A stretch of DNA of 64,000 bases from Caballeronia peredens (GCA_001544595.2 FCOH02000028.1:1-64000); one strand, 5' to 3'. Positions 14,866 through 23,366 are shown, counted from the first letter of the stretch. Notes: generated by a model from the letters alone, not told the origin. Numbers and translations are program-made.

Positions 14866-15240
14866 TTACTGAAGGCAGGCTTTGGCACTCTCCTCAGTGA
14901 GGCTTGAGCCCAGCTTGTCCATGCAGGTTTCTTCCCGGTTCATCTGTGCGATGAGCCGAGTGTAGCCAGCGACGTTTTCCCCTTTGAGGATTTTGCGATA
15001 CGACGCATCTTTCGCCATCTCGTAGCCTTGATGGTAGCTCTGTAAGATTTCGCTCCGTCTGAACTCAGCATCTTTGTGAAGAGCAAGGCTTGCCATCGTG
15101 CCCAACCCAGCGAAGGTAAGAAGCAAGAGGATGTTGGTCTGCATGCTGCCGGCTTTGCGCTTGGCGGGGCGGGGTGCTATCTCTTTGGTGAAGTCGATTT
15201 GCACTTCGTCTCGTTGGAACGTTAGCTTGGGGAATTTCAT
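14866..15240 (-). CDS. Single-pass membrane protein
   Basis: A 124-residue protein with a basic cytoplasmic N-terminal part (residues 1-33), one membrane helix (about 35-53, NILLLLTFAGLGTMASLAL) and a helical external domain with two cysteines. No family recognised. Start follows GGAGACC. It is the last of a group of four closely spaced minus-strand genes from 17020. Confidence 0.7.
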   Translation of the reverse strand: MKFPKLTFQRDEVQIDFTKEIAPRPAKRKAGSMQTNILLLLTFAGLGTMASLALHKDAEFRRSEILQSYHQGYEMAKDASYRKILKGENVAGYTRLIAQMNREETCMDKLGSSLTEESAKACLQ

Positions 15241-15274
15241 AGATGGTCTCCTTGTTATAGTTATTGTTGAATGT

Positions 15275-15655
15275 CTAGGACTTCTTATTTTCGGCTTTCA
15301 GCTTCTTCAGTCTGTCGAGCTTGCGTTGGCACATCAGGACTGCATCCTCTTCGCTCAGGCGCCGCGTGTAACCGAAATCTGGGTTGACGACTACTAGGTC
15401 ACCGTTGCGTCGGATGTTGCGGCACACTTCAAGCCGGTCGTAACGTAGCAGTCGCTTCTGATCGATGCTCGCTTGGGATGCGAAGCCAATCCACAGATTG
15501 AATCTTTCCCATAGGGTTCTTTCGCTCACAAAGTCTTGTTTGGATGGAATCTGATTGATACCAAGCTCCTTCTCCAGCGCGCATATTTCTTCTTGCAGGA
15601 CTTCACTTTGGGATTTGTGAGCGAATATCTTTTCTAGCTCTTCGTTAGTTAGCAT
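15275..15655 (-). CDS. Small coiled-coil protein
   Basis: A 126-residue charged protein with Leu/Glu heptad-like spacing at residues 1-35 and a lysine-rich C-terminus (KLDRLKKLKAENKKS). The start codon lies inside the end of 15645-15929 (11-bp overlap), so translation is probably coupled. Function unknown. Confidence 0.7.
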   Translation of the reverse strand: MLTNEELEKIFAHKSQSEVLQEEICALEKELGINQIPSKQDFVSERTLWERFNLWIGFASQASIDQKRLLRYDRLEVCRNIRRNGDLVVVNPDFGYTRRLSEEDAVLMCQRKLDRLKKLKAENKKS

Positions 15656-15929
15656 TTTTATCCCCTCGTTGTTTTTGTTTTAGGTGAAACCGGATGTAAG
15701 GCCAGGGTTCTAATCCCTTGGATATCAAGTCTAGACAGAGCGCGTTTGAGAAGCCGTTGATCGTCGAAATTGCTTTCTTCTTTGACATGCGGCGGATGTC
15801 CACCTCTATGTGCAGCCAGACGGCATGATCTCCTGTGTGGTCGTAGCCGTATTCGATCATGTCAAGACGAACGTGCTTGATGGCAAGCGCCGCGAAGGAA
15901 GACTCAATGAGGTCAGATTCGGGTCTCAT
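15645..15929 (-). CDS. Small protein, unknown function
   Basis: A 94-residue protein with mixed strand/helix character and a basic end (KQKQRGDKNAN). Its ATG overlaps the stop of the ankyrin gene before it as ATGA, and its end overlaps the start of 15275-15655; the three are a tightly coupled operon. It may be a partner or chaperone for the ankyrin protein, which is only a positional inference. Confidence 0.65.
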   Translation of the reverse strand: MRPESDLIESSFAALAIKHVRLDMIEYGYDHTGDHAVWLHIEVDIRRMSKKKAISTINGFSNALCLDLISKGLEPWPYIRFHLKQKQRGDKNAN

Positions 15930-17020
15930 ATCTTCAACTTCCTAGATTCGGCTACCGGCTTTTTCGGCAATTCGCGTTCGAGCTTCTCAATGAATTGCGC
16001 TGTCCGGAGCCAGTTCTTAGCGGTGTCGTCTCCGTGCTCCACAACGATTGACGAGAAGGCGGCTTGGCCGGAATACATGCGATACAAGAACTCCATGTTT
16101 GCGACGTTCCCAAACATACATGCCCGTCTAAGTTGGTAATCGTCGTCCTGCCGAACATCCGCGCCGTGATCTACGAGAAACTCTACAATATCGGACCTTT
16201 CCAAATTCATATAACGACCGCACTTGGTTGTGTCGGCTCCTGCCGCGACCAGTAGTTTCACCACAGGAAGGTGGCCGTCATTCATTGCACGATAGAGTAG
16301 TTGCCATTCGCTAGAGTTGACATCGGCTCCCCTGGCGATGAGAAGCCTGGCGGTCTCTAATTCCCTCGCATCTAGAGCCGCCCAGAGCGCGCGGTTCTTC
16401 GTCTTAGGGTCATTCCATCCTTGGTCAATAAGAAGGGAGACAATTGCAGTATGTCCATATCTAGCGGCTACAGCGATAAGCGAAGGTTCCTTCTTGGACC
16501 CCTCTGTTAGGGTGGCAACATATTGCCGAACGCGTTCTATGTCTCCGTCTCCGACGACTTCTTCAGATTTTTCTAGTGACTTGAGACCTGCTGAAAAAGT
16601 CGCGACATCGATTAGAGGTAAAAGATCGGGTGCTTGCGCGATGATTTCCTGCTCGGGTTCTTTCTTTGGTGCAGGAAGGAGGGCGAAGGGCGTGAAGGGC
16701 GCGGAAGCTTCCTTCGCTTCGAGAGACGCTACCTTGGCTGCAACTTCGTCTTCGGTGACCTTTTCAAGCAGAAGTGCTTGTGCGGCCTTGAGAAGAGGGA
16801 TTGCAAGATCGAGGACTTGAGACTTGGTGGTCTGGAAGCCCATCGTGAGTTGTAACCTCACATATTCCGCTTGGCGCTCCACCGAGAACCTGCCCATTCT
16901 TGAATAGGCTTCGTCTTTGAGGCTCCAGCCCGTGATGATTGTCAGTTTGCGGTCATCGGAGATGTATGTAGCGTTGATTCTTTTTGCGTTTGTATCGTAG
17001 TGGAAGTTCTGATTGTTCAT
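15926..17020 (-). CDS. Ankyrin-repeat protein with KLKI tail
   Basis: A 364-residue protein. Residues about 1-120 are a non-repeat N-terminal region; residues about 150-330 hold ankyrin repeats (LIAVAARYGHTAIVSLLIDQ, ARLLIARGADVN, LVAAGAD, FLVDHGADV). The end is EKLERELPKKPVAESRKLKI, the common tail of this window. Ankyrin proteins with a C-terminal export signal are a typical class of type IVB effectors, so I infer a secretion substrate. Start 17020 follows GGAGACC; an ATG four codons upstream overlaps that site. Class 1 promoter at 17054-17120. Confidence 0.85.
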   Translation of the reverse strand: MNNQNFHYDTNAKRINATYISDDRKLTIITGWSLKDEAYSRMGRFSVERQAEYVRLQLTMGFQTTKSQVLDLAIPLLKAAQALLLEKVTEDEVAAKVASLEAKEASAPFTPFALLPAPKKEPEQEIIAQAPDLLPLIDVATFSAGLKSLEKSEEVVGDGDIERVRQYVATLTEGSKKEPSLIAVAARYGHTAIVSLLIDQGWNDPKTKNRALWAALDARELETARLLIARGADVNSSEWQLLYRAMNDGHLPVVKLLVAAGADTTKCGRYMNLERSDIVEFLVDHGADVRQDDDYQLRRACMFGNVANMEFLYRMYSGQAAFSSIVVEHGDDTAKNWLRTAQFIEKLERELPKKPVAESRKLKI

Positions 17021-17053
17021 TTCGGTCTCCATGCTTATTCTGTTTATATATTT

Positions 17054-17120
17054 AATTTATCAAAATCGCACCTAAAGTCAAATTTATGAGCGGTCTTTTT
17101 CAATGTTTCAGACGAACGGT
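17054..17120 (-). promoter_or_regulatory. Class 1 promoter
   Basis: ACCGTTCGTCTGAAA box, 39 bp to TTGACT, 16-bp spacer, TGATAAATT. Next to the box is TTGATATGCAATATCAA, a 17-bp palindromic stretch in place of the usual GATATC. Confidence 0.75.
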
Positions 17121-17134
17121 TGATATTGCATATC

Positions 17135-17243
17135 AAGTGTCTTGGGCGCAAGAAAAGCAAAAGCTGCCCGTTGGGAAAGTGGGCCAATGGCCGGCCTAGC
17201 GGCTGTCTTGCTTCGCTGTGGCTTTGATGAACTTGTCGACGTG
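17135..17243 (+). repeat. Longer repeat preceding structured element
   Basis: GCAAAAGCTGCCCGTTGGGAA, then GGGCCAATGGCCGGCCT and AGCGGC, matching 39175-39235 ahead of copy 9. With the element at 17245-17310 it makes a composite repeat of about 170 nt found twice. Confidence 0.55.
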
Positions 17244-17244
17244 T

Positions 17245-17310
17245 AGCGAAGCGATGTGCCTATGGAATAGGAAGCGGTATCGCCCGCTGTGCCTCCTAAG
17301 AGGCGGGTTG
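17245..17310 (+). repeat. Structured dispersed repeat, copy 6
   Basis: GCGAAGC, AGGAAGCGG-TATCGC-CCGC, GCCTC-CTAA-GAGGC, GGGTT. Lies 15 bp past the stop of minus-strand gene 17326-18012. Confidence 0.8.
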
Positions 17311-17325
17311 TGCTGGTGATACCCG

Positions 17326-18012
17326 TCAAATCTTCATGCGGCTGGTGCGGATCTCGGATGACTTGGGCAAGTCTTGGTTGAGCTTTTCGCAAAGCTGCTT
17401 CTTTTTCAGCCAGGCAACTGCCTCGTCACTTCCCCACTTCCACACGATGCGTCGGAAGGCTTCTGCGTCTTCATAGTGGGTGTAGAGCAACTGGAGTGTT
17501 TGAGGGTTGGCATGGTCGCAAGCCCATCTCAATGCTGAGTCGTTGTTCCTGCGGACGTCGACGCCTTCATCCAACGCCCAGGCCATGATGTGATTGTGCT
17601 GGTGTCTGGTGGCTTCATCGAACGCGCTGCCAATGTCAGCACCATGTTCAACAAGGCACTCTACAACTGGTAGGAAGCCTAGAAGCGCAGCCATAAGCAA
17701 AGCATTGTCGGTTTTCATATCGGGATGCTTTTGCAACTTCTCCATGACGGTCGTCAAGTCTCCCTCTTGAGCCGCCAAGGACAGAGCCATTTCCTCCATG
17801 ATGTGCTTATACTTTCCGTCTTCGTATTGTTTCAAAAATTCATTGTGCGTCATCGTGTCGAACGGAACACAGAAGCCGATAGGAATACTTAGGCTTGGGG
17901 TTCTCGGTATCGGTATGGCTTCTCGGATAGATATGAGTTCTTGTCGGGAGACCTCATCCCTGCATTCATAGATGTCGCCAGAGAGCGGTTCTTCGTCAGA
18001 TTTTCTTTTCAT
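17326..18012 (-). CDS. Ankyrin-repeat protein with RMKI tail
   Basis: A 228-residue protein: N-terminal 75 residues without repeats, then ankyrin-type repeats (LSLAAQEGDLTTVMEKLQKH, LLMAALLGFLPVVECLVEHG, ALRWACDHANPQTLQLLYTH) and the end EKLNQDLPKSSEIRTSRMKI. The tail is close to that of the next gene upstream (HNDLSKSSSVRTKRLKI). It forms a two-gene operon with 18079-19005. Start follows AGGAAG. Confidence 0.85.
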   Translation of the reverse strand: MKRKSDEEPLSGDIYECRDEVSRQELISIREAIPIPRTPSLSIPIGFCVPFDTMTHNEFLKQYEDGKYKHIMEEMALSLAAQEGDLTTVMEKLQKHPDMKTDNALLMAALLGFLPVVECLVEHGADIGSAFDEATRHQHNHIMAWALDEGVDVRRNNDSALRWACDHANPQTLQLLYTHYEDAEAFRRIVWKWGSDEAVAWLKKKQLCEKLNQDLPKSSEIRTSRMKI

Positions 18013-18031
18013 CTCGTCTTCCTTTTATAGT

Positions 18032-18048
18032 TATAGAGCCCGTGAGGA
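18032..18048 (-). terminator. Intercistronic hairpin
   Basis: AGCCCTCCTCACGGGCT on the minus strand between the two ankyrin genes; same loop sequence as the hairpins at 8468 and 11782. Confidence 0.5.
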
Positions 18049-18078
18049 GGGCTAGTCCAAAACCTGCTTATATGCTGC

Positions 18079-19005
18079 TCAAATCTTCAAACGCTTGGTT
18101 CGTACGCTCGATGACTTCGACAGGTCGTTGTGAAGCTTTTCGTTCAGAAGCTTCGTTTCGAGTAACGGCTGGGCGTTCTGAAACGACTTCACTACTGCCT
18201 TGAAGGCCTTCTTGTCGGGATGGATGTCGTATAGCTGGTAGAGGAACTCGCGTGCTTGTTTCTTGCAAGCGAGCCTGGCAAGCTCGTTGTCGTTGAACTC
18301 GATGTCCTTGAGGTGAGGAAGCAGGTATCCCGTGAAGTCCCAGCGTTCATTCCAGACCGCCTGTTTGATCGTCTTTCTGATGTTTTCTTGTCCGATCCCG
18401 TGTTCAACGAGAAGCTGGGCAATCTCCATGTGTCGAAAACGCATGGCTCCATCAAGGGGACACTTATCCTTCGCGTGATTGTTGAGGTCTGCTCCGTTTT
18501 CCAGAAGGTATGCCACAACGTCTATGTGACCATACTGGCTGGCATCGCAGATTGCTTGCTCGTTTCTTAAGTGAATATCCCAGCCCTCGGCATGGAGGTA
18601 TTTCACAATTTCCAAGTCTCCGTGGCGGGCTGCACTCACCAACAGGTCTGGGGATGATTGGTGAGCTATTAGTCCCACGCTCGCAGCATCGCAGATCGAT
18701 TGTTTAACAGAAGCAAGCCCGTCATAGACGACAGAAGATTGGAGTGATTCGAGGTGTTGCTGGCGCACTGATTCTGCCCGACACTCCATTAACCAAGCAT
18801 AGATTTCGGAAGCGTCCCCCGTTGCTAAGGCTAGGTCAGAAAGACCGCGATTAGGTGTCAGGCGAATGGTGTAATCGGGCAGAGTTTTGGTCGGGGTGCG
18901 CAAGATAATGTCTCTGCGCGAAAAGTCGCGGACAAGCTCAAGATAGAGAGCAACGACTTGTTCTTCGGTGGCTTGATTCGTTACGACTTCTGTGTTGATG
19001 TTCAT
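18079..19005 (-). CDS. Ankyrin-repeat protein with RLKI tail
   Basis: A 308-residue protein with a helical N-terminal part and ankyrin repeats from about residue 125 (LLVSAARHGDLEIVKYLHAE, AICDASQYGHIDVVAYLLEN, GADLN). It ends EKLHNDLSKSSSVRTKRLKI. Start follows GGGGACC; class 1 promoter at 19039-19105. Likely a paralogue of 17326-18012 by duplication. Confidence 0.85.
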   Translation of the reverse strand: MNINTEVVTNQATEEQVVALYLELVRDFSRRDIILRTPTKTLPDYTIRLTPNRGLSDLALATGDASEIYAWLMECRAESVRQQHLESLQSSVVYDGLASVKQSICDAASVGLIAHQSSPDLLVSAARHGDLEIVKYLHAEGWDIHLRNEQAICDASQYGHIDVVAYLLENGADLNNHAKDKCPLDGAMRFRHMEIAQLLVEHGIGQENIRKTIKQAVWNERWDFTGYLLPHLKDIEFNDNELARLACKKQAREFLYQLYDIHPDKKAFKAVVKSFQNAQPLLETKLLNEKLHNDLSKSSSVRTKRLKI

Positions 19006-19038
19006 ACTTGGTCCCCGTGTTTTTGTTCTTCTATAACT

Positions 19039-19105
19039 AATTTAACGAGAATAAACGCGAAGTCAAATTTATGAAGGGGTATTGTTGATATTTCCGACAG
19101 ACGGC
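19039..19105 (-). promoter_or_regulatory. Class 1 promoter, divergent box
   Basis: GCCGTCTGTCGGAAA box (two changes), 39 bp to TTGACT, 16-bp spacer, TCGTTAAATT -10. Confidence 0.65.
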
Positions 19106-19298
19106 ATGTATGAAGCTTTGCGGGGTTGTGGTTGGATTTTCAAACCGGTGAAAGAGTCGCCGGTAACTCGACGGTGCCTAGAGCACTTCCTTGTGTCGCG
19201 CCCCACGGAGTTTTCTGTGTTCGCTTCAGAACGAAGCAACGTTGGAAGCATGTGATAGCTTGCGTCGAGAGCCCGATTACTTATTTCACATACTTCTA

Positions 19299-20267
19299 AT
19301 GAAAAAGAAGAACTGGACACTGTGGTGCCTTTTTGCAGGCGTCTTCTCGGTAAGCTTGGCTGGATGCGGGAAGAGTGTTCCGTCTGCCAGCATGGATTGG
19401 GTAACCTTCCAGCATCGCTTTGTGAGGCCGCTTCCTCCTGACTGGGCCAAGGTCATGGTGACCGAGAGGCACTTCAAGCTTTCGTCTCAGGAGATGGTGG
19501 GCTCTGCCTATGCACCGATCTTCTTTCGGACCATCGAGGACTGTCAGGCAAATCTGCGCAACTACATCGCATACAAAGCCCAGGCTGAGTCGTCTAGCAC
19601 TGGACAGACCTTTATCCATGCGGTGTCGACAGACCAGTACGCGGACAAGCTTCCGGAAATTGGTCCCGAGCTTGTGACATTGCAATGCTGGGATATGAGC
19701 GGCAGCAGTGCGACACAGGCGCCTGCTCCAGATTTTCCCTCGGCTGAGAAGGTAGCTGGAAAGCAGTCAGATGCAAGCGAGTTGCCGCCCAAGGGACCAG
19801 ACCCGAAGCCGCCAACTTATCTGGTTCAAAATGAACCGAGTGCGGCGAAGTCATATGATGAACGGTTCAACGAGGCGAATCGTCTGGAGCCTGGCTCACA
19901 CGCGCTCGGTTTGACGATGTATGACCTGGAGACACAGAAGGCGGTGAGGGCGGGGAAGACCCCCTATGAATTTGAAGACCTGACCTCTTGTCGTCAAGGC
20001 ATTTCCGGATTCATAACCTATATGGCTCCAATCATGAAGGGAATGCCGACGCGTTTCGTTCCTGTTGGCCTCTACAACCGGCGAACAACTACTCCACAAT
20101 ACATGGGCCGCGACCCGCAGTCGGGGAAAGTGATGCTTCTGGTGCCAGCGTGTGTAATGAAGACGGCTGACGGCAAATTTGCTGAAGATCCGAAATTTGG
20201 CATGCCGCAACCTGCTTTCGATATGGCTCAGACGATGATCGACCACGGTGACCTAAAGCAACGATGA
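19299..20267 (+). CDS. Lipoprotein, unknown function
   Basis: A 322-residue protein with a lipoprotein signal (MKKKNWTLWCLFAGVFSVSL then AGC, Cys22). The mature protein has two similar halves around a Pro-rich linker (residues about 165-200): both contain a FEDLxxCRxxxxxxIxY-like segment (TIEDCQANLRNYIAYK and DLTSCRQGISGFITYM) and a final LVPACVM/LQCWDM block, suggesting an internal duplication. In-frame codons upstream lack a start with a ribosome-binding site. Function unknown; envelope location inferred. Confidence 0.75.
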   Translation: MKKKNWTLWCLFAGVFSVSLAGCGKSVPSASMDWVTFQHRFVRPLPPDWAKVMVTERHFKLSSQEMVGSAYAPIFFRTIEDCQANLRNYIAYKAQAESSSTGQTFIHAVSTDQYADKLPEIGPELVTLQCWDMSGSSATQAPAPDFPSAEKVAGKQSDASELPPKGPDPKPPTYLVQNEPSAAKSYDERFNEANRLEPGSHALGLTMYDLETQKAVRAGKTPYEFEDLTSCRQGISGFITYMAPIMKGMPTRFVPVGLYNRRTTTPQYMGRDPQSGKVMLLVPACVMKTADGKFAEDPKFGMPQPAFDMAQTMIDHGDLKQR

Positions 20268-20276
20268 GTGAATTTT

Positions 20277-20576
20277 TTAGTTCACGAAAACTCGGGTCAT
20301 CTCATCAAGGCTGTAGCGTTTGAGCTTTCCCTTGTTGTCCAGGATGAAGTAAGTGCGCTCGCCAGTGGTTGCTTGGTATTCGTAGGCACTGCCTGCTCTG
20401 GCAGTGAAGCTCTTGTCCTTTGCTTCGATGAAAACGCGGTTGAACTTGAAGAGGGTGCTTGCTTTGTAGAAGCTCAGCAACGCGAGGTATTCCTTCGGTT
20501 GGAATGTGCGACTTATCTCTAATGTGTAAAGCGGCTCCTTCGACGGCTTAGTCGTTTTTATTATCTTGAACTGCAT
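20277..20576 (-). CDS. Small protein, unknown function
   Basis: A 99-residue basic, strand-rich protein (MQFKIIKTTKPSKEPLYTLE). Start 20576 follows GGGAGAC. A TTGACA-N16-TAACCT promoter is visible at about 20603-20630 on the minus strand. No family recognised. Confidence 0.7.
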   Translation of the reverse strand: MQFKIIKTTKPSKEPLYTLEISRTFQPKEYLALLSFYKASTLFKFNRVFIEAKDKSFTARAGSAYEYQATTGERTYFILDNKGKLKRYSLDEMTRVFVN

Positions 20577-20686
20577 GTCGTCTCCCGTGTGTTCTTATTT
20601 AGGTTAGCGTCGGATGTTTCATTGTCAACACGAAATATTTCTCCACTCGGCGTTGACAAACAAGAATTTATCCGTAGTATCAGTAT

Positions 20687-20753
20687 CAGACAGTCTCGGA
20701 CCAGTTGACAATCAAACGTTCCGAGGAAGGCCAGAAGAAATTCTGGCCTTTTT
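20687..20753 (+). ncRNA. Candidate small RNA 1
   Basis: Promoter TTGACA (20653-20658), 16-bp spacer, TAGTAT (20675-20680); predicted RNA of about 67 nt ending in GGCCAGAAGAAATTCTGGCC plus T run (20729-20753). No reading frame. The promoter closely resembles those of the sRNA candidates at 26892 and 27012. Confidence 0.55.
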
Positions 20754-21430
20754 CATTTTCGTAGAGGCGGTTGACAACTGAAGTTTTTTTGCTATCTTTG
20801 GATGTGATAGTAATTATGCGTCGATTGTTAACTGTTTCGGGACTGTCCATCTAGTTACCAGTTACAATTCCCGGTTCGTTACTCTCCAGGCAAGTTCCCC
20901 CTTCGAGGCACAAGAAGCAGAAAGCGTGTAATCAAACAAAAGTGACTGCTCGAATTTATTCGATACACTTATTGGCTAGTTGGGGTAAAAGATTGTTGAT
21001 GTGAAATCCACTAGAATGGGATCTTGGCACAGTGGAACGCGAAGACTAAGGGTAGCCGCGCCAGGAGGTTGAATCAGAACCTGAACTACCTAGATTGACC
21101 AACTGATTTGATGGTCAATGCCAATAGATGTGAAAAAGTGGCCCCGTCCGTTTTTATTTCTATTAGTGCATTAAGTCGGAACCCCTCAATCTCTGAGGGT
21201 TAGGGAAGACTTTAGCCAAACCGTGTGAAGTAAAAGCAAAACCAAGTACAGTAAAACCAAGTACGAAGTAGTGTACACGTAGTGTCTACATGATATCGAA
21301 GATAAGTTATAGACGAAGTGATGTAAGCGTAGCTCTCCCTCTAGCAGAAGAATAAGAAAATATCCAAATAGAGAAGAAGAAAATAAAAACGGACGCGGCG
21401 CGTTTTTGATGCTTTTCGGGATGTGGAGCG
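20754..21430. other. Long gene-free stretch with RNA-like structure
   Basis: About 680 bp without a supported reading frame. A promoter (TTGACA 20771-20776, 16 bp, TATCTT 20793-20798) points to the right. Downstream are a nested stem (GGTAG ... AGGTT-loop-AACCT ... CTACC, 21050-21092), a TTGACCA/TGGTCAA hairpin (21095-21118), an ACCCCTCA/TGAGGGTT hairpin (21180-21203), a 12-nt direct repeat AAAACCAAGTAC, and a 15-bp inverted repeat CGTCCGTTTTTATTT at 21145-21159 and 21381-21395. A structured noncoding RNA from about 20805 is plausible. Confidence 0.4.
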
Positions 21431-21464
21431 TTGACAATGCTCACACACGCTGCATAATCAAAGA

Positions 21465-21611
21465 AGAACGAAGATAAGTGGTGTTTCAGCGGAACAGTGA
21501 AAACTGACACCGACCCGGCCCAGAAATGGGTTGATCACCCGGAGTGATCAATAATTGAAGAGGGATTCCAGCCATAAAGAAAAGGGCAGGTGAGAAATCA
21601 TCTGCCTTTTC
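21465..21611 (+). ncRNA. Candidate small RNA 3
   Basis: Promoter TTGACA (21431-21436), 16 bp, CATAAT (21453-21458). The predicted RNA of about 147 nt has a TTGATCAC-CCGGA-GTGATCAA hairpin (21530-21551) and a GGCAGGTGA-GAAA-TCATCTGCC-TTTT terminator (21585-21610). No reading frame. Confidence 0.55.
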
Positions 21612-21622
21612 CATTTGACTGC

Positions 21623-21685
21623 GCGCAAAGCTGATTGCCGGTAGGAAGCGGTGCCGCCCGCTATGCCTCCTAAGAGGCGGGTCTT
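21623..21685 (+). repeat. Structured dispersed repeat, copy 7
   Basis: GCAAAGCTG, CCGGTAGG, AAGCGG-TGCCGC-CCGC, GCCTC-CTAA-GAGGC. It directly follows sRNA candidate 3. Degenerate pieces (GCGGTAGCTCCCGCC) follow to about 21865. Confidence 0.8.
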
Positions 21686-21940
21686 GTCCTTGACCTAGCC
21701 CGAGACGGTTGCATGGTTACAGGCGAAGCTTGGAAGCGGTAGCTCCCGCCCAACGAAGTTCTCCCCCACATAGTGCCTCTCAGCAAACAGTCCAGGCGAG
21801 ACAACAACGAAGTCATTCAGGCGGTAGCTCCGTTTGGCGAAGCTCCGTTCACCGAGAGGAGGCGAAGCAACCAATCAAAATATCAACGGGACGGGGCAAA
21901 TTCGTCGCGTTCGGGGTCTTCTGGTGTTCATGTAGCTGAA
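21686..21940. other. Gene-free stretch with repeat fragments
   Basis: No supported gene. Contains GCGAAGC-type and GCGGTAGCTCC fragments related to the dispersed structured repeat, in tandem and partly rearranged. Confidence 0.4.
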
Positions 21941-21942
21941 AA

Positions 21943-21975
21943 AGAAAAAACCCCCAAAAAGGGGGCTTTGTGTGG
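21943..21975 (-). terminator. Rho-independent terminator
   Basis: GCCCCCTTTTTGGGGG then TTTTTT on the minus strand, 15 bp past the stop of 21990-22397. Confidence 0.85.
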
Positions 21976-21989
21976 GATGTTTTCGGTGC

Positions 21990-22397
21990 TTAGATTAAGC
22001 CAAGGATGAAAGTAGCCACCGAATCGATTGCCCAAGTCGTATACATCAGACTAAGGGCTAAATTCAAGTTGTATTTGATCGCGCAGAGTCTAATGTCACG
22101 ATGTCGACGCCGAGTCAGACCATGTGGAGTGGGCTTCCTTGCAAGCCTGGAAAGCTTGAACATGTAGAAAATAAGGCCGATACACACGAAAGTTTGGAAA
22201 TTATGGAAGAAGCTGGCGACCGAGGCGGCAATTGGAATGAGGTGATAGTGGGGTGGGAAGAATATGTTCAATAACCCAAACACGATGTTTATCCAAAGTG
22301 CCACTAGGTCATATTTTGAAAATCGTATGTTCCACCGTGATTCGGGTCTTACCGTCTCGTCCTTAAGGACTAGGGTTGTTTTATCTGCGTCGTGCAT
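21990..22397 (-). CDS. Small multi-pass membrane protein
   Basis: A 135-residue protein with about four hydrophobic segments (residues 30-47, 52-68, 70-82 and 112-134) separated by short basic loops (RLARKPTPHGLTRRRHRD). No family recognised. Start follows GGAGACC; class 2 promoter at 22429-22471; strong terminator downstream, so it is a single-gene unit. Confidence 0.75.
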   Translation of the reverse strand: MHDADKTTLVLKDETVRPESRWNIRFSKYDLVALWINIVFGLLNIFFPPHYHLIPIAASVASFFHNFQTFVCIGLIFYMFKLSRLARKPTPHGLTRRRHRDIRLCAIKYNLNLALSLMYTTWAIDSVATFILGLI

Positions 22398-22428
22398 AAA
22401 GGTCTCCTTTATTGTAGTTATGGGATTT

Positions 22429-22471
22429 ATCCTAGCGACAGTTTCAGAAAAAGCAAGGCCGCGTGGATATC
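22429..22471 (-). promoter_or_regulatory. Class 2 promoter
   Basis: GATATC, 9 bp, TTGCTT, 16 bp, TAGGAT on the minus strand. Confidence 0.6.
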
Positions 22472-22502
22472 AATATTTCATCGCCTAGAACGACTTTGCT
22501 CA

Positions 22503-22528
22503 TAAAAAAACCTCCAACTAGGGAGGCG
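22503..22528 (-). terminator. Rho-independent terminator
   Basis: CCTCCCTAGTTGGAGG followed by seven T on the minus strand, after 22558-22872. Confidence 0.85.
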
Positions 22529-22557
22529 AGAAGGACGTCCAATTTGAGGCTTCTATT

Positions 22558-22872
22558 TCACGTTTTGATGGGTTCTGCATCCCACACCCAAGAACCTGCT
22601 CCGATTGGATAGTATTTGATGCCGTCAATCACGATAGCAGGGAAAATATCCCACTCGTCTTCGGGATAGTAGTCGACGGCATAGATGAAGCGGTCATTCT
22701 CCGCGTCATACATCAACTTCTCTTCAGTAGTGACGGAGTTCATATCATCAGCGAGCTTCTTGGCGACTTCGAAGGTGAAGTTAGGCATCTCCCAGCCATT
22801 CCATGTTTCACCATCAGTGATGCCCTGATACTCCTGGCCGCCATCCATGTTAAACATCATCGCTTGATACAT
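22558..22872 (-). CDS. Small acidic protein, NGWEMP type
   Basis: A 104-residue acidic protein with the block NGWEMPNFTFEVAKKLAD followed by YDAENDRFIYAVDYYPEDEW and a DGIKYYPIGAGSWVW end. I recall this type as uncharacterised small plasmid/phage proteins but cannot name a family. Start 22872 follows GGAGATGAC; an ATG 15 codons upstream has no ribosome-binding site. Divergent from 23054-23338. Confidence 0.65.
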   Translation of the reverse strand: MYQAMMFNMDGGQEYQGITDGETWNGWEMPNFTFEVAKKLADDMNSVTTEEKLMYDAENDRFIYAVDYYPEDEWDIFPAIVIDGIKYYPIGAGSWVWDAEPIKT

Positions 22873-22960
22873 GTCATCTCCTGATTCGGTAGGTGATAAA
22901 TCGAAGATATCGAACATCTAGCGGCGCGTCCAGGAGAAAACATAGATATATGCTCCCTTT

Positions 22961-23027
22961 ACCGTTCGTCTAAAAGTTGAACAAAAGACGGCCATAAATT
23001 TGACTTTGCGTTGCCTTTTGATAAATT
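22961..23027 (+). promoter_or_regulatory. Class 1 promoter
   Basis: Plus-strand ACCGTTCGTCTAAAA box, 39 bp to TTGACT, 16-bp spacer, TGATAAATT; drives 23054-23338. One of two class 1 promoters on the plus strand. Confidence 0.75.
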
Positions 23028-23053
23028 AAGAATATGAAAACAACGGAGACCAC

Positions 23054-23338
23054 ATGACCAAAGAAGAAATCATCCAAGAACTATCCGCTATGCCACACTA
23101 TAAGATTCTTTCCTACATGACCGCGTCATTCGGAACATGGAAAGAGCTTATCTTGACCAATGAAGAGCCTCGCAACTTCTGGGAATGCTTTCACGACTCA
23201 CATGCCATCAGTCTCGGTTACTGGGGCTATCTTGAGCATGAAGAGATAACGGACAAGATTGCGGAAGTTCTGGATGAGAAGATGGCATTGCCCAAGAAGG
23301 AACTGGTGAGCTACATCATGGAGACGCTAGCTGGATGA
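23054..23338 (+). CDS. Small acidic helical protein
   Basis: A 94-residue acidic protein (MTKEEIIQELSAMPHYKILS), helical throughout, with a Trp-containing middle. Start follows GGAGACCAC, the same leader seen on minus-strand genes. Class 1 promoter upstream and a GCCCCGATGTGGGGC terminator at 23342-23365 make it a single-gene unit. No family recognised. Confidence 0.75.
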   Translation: MTKEEIIQELSAMPHYKILSYMTASFGTWKELILTNEEPRNFWECFHDSHAISLGYWGYLEHEEITDKIAEVLDEKMALPKKELVSYIMETLAG

Positions 23339-23341
23339 ACT

Positions 23342-23366
23342 AGAGCCCCGATGTGGGGCTTTGTTC
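23342..23366 (+). terminator. Rho-independent terminator
   Basis: AGCCCCGATGTGGGGCT then TTG immediately after the stop of 23054-23338. Confidence 0.7.

Noticed and set aside
16317..16855. Plus-strand frames over the ankyrin gene 15926-17020
   Set aside because: Opposite strand has clear ankyrin repeats, leader and promoter.
20820..20920. tRNA-like GGTTCG and CTTCGAGG words
   Set aside because: No acceptor or anticodon stem can be formed around them.
21709..21939. 76-codon plus-strand frame
   Set aside because: Arg/Ser-rich composition from repeat fragments, no ribosome-binding site.
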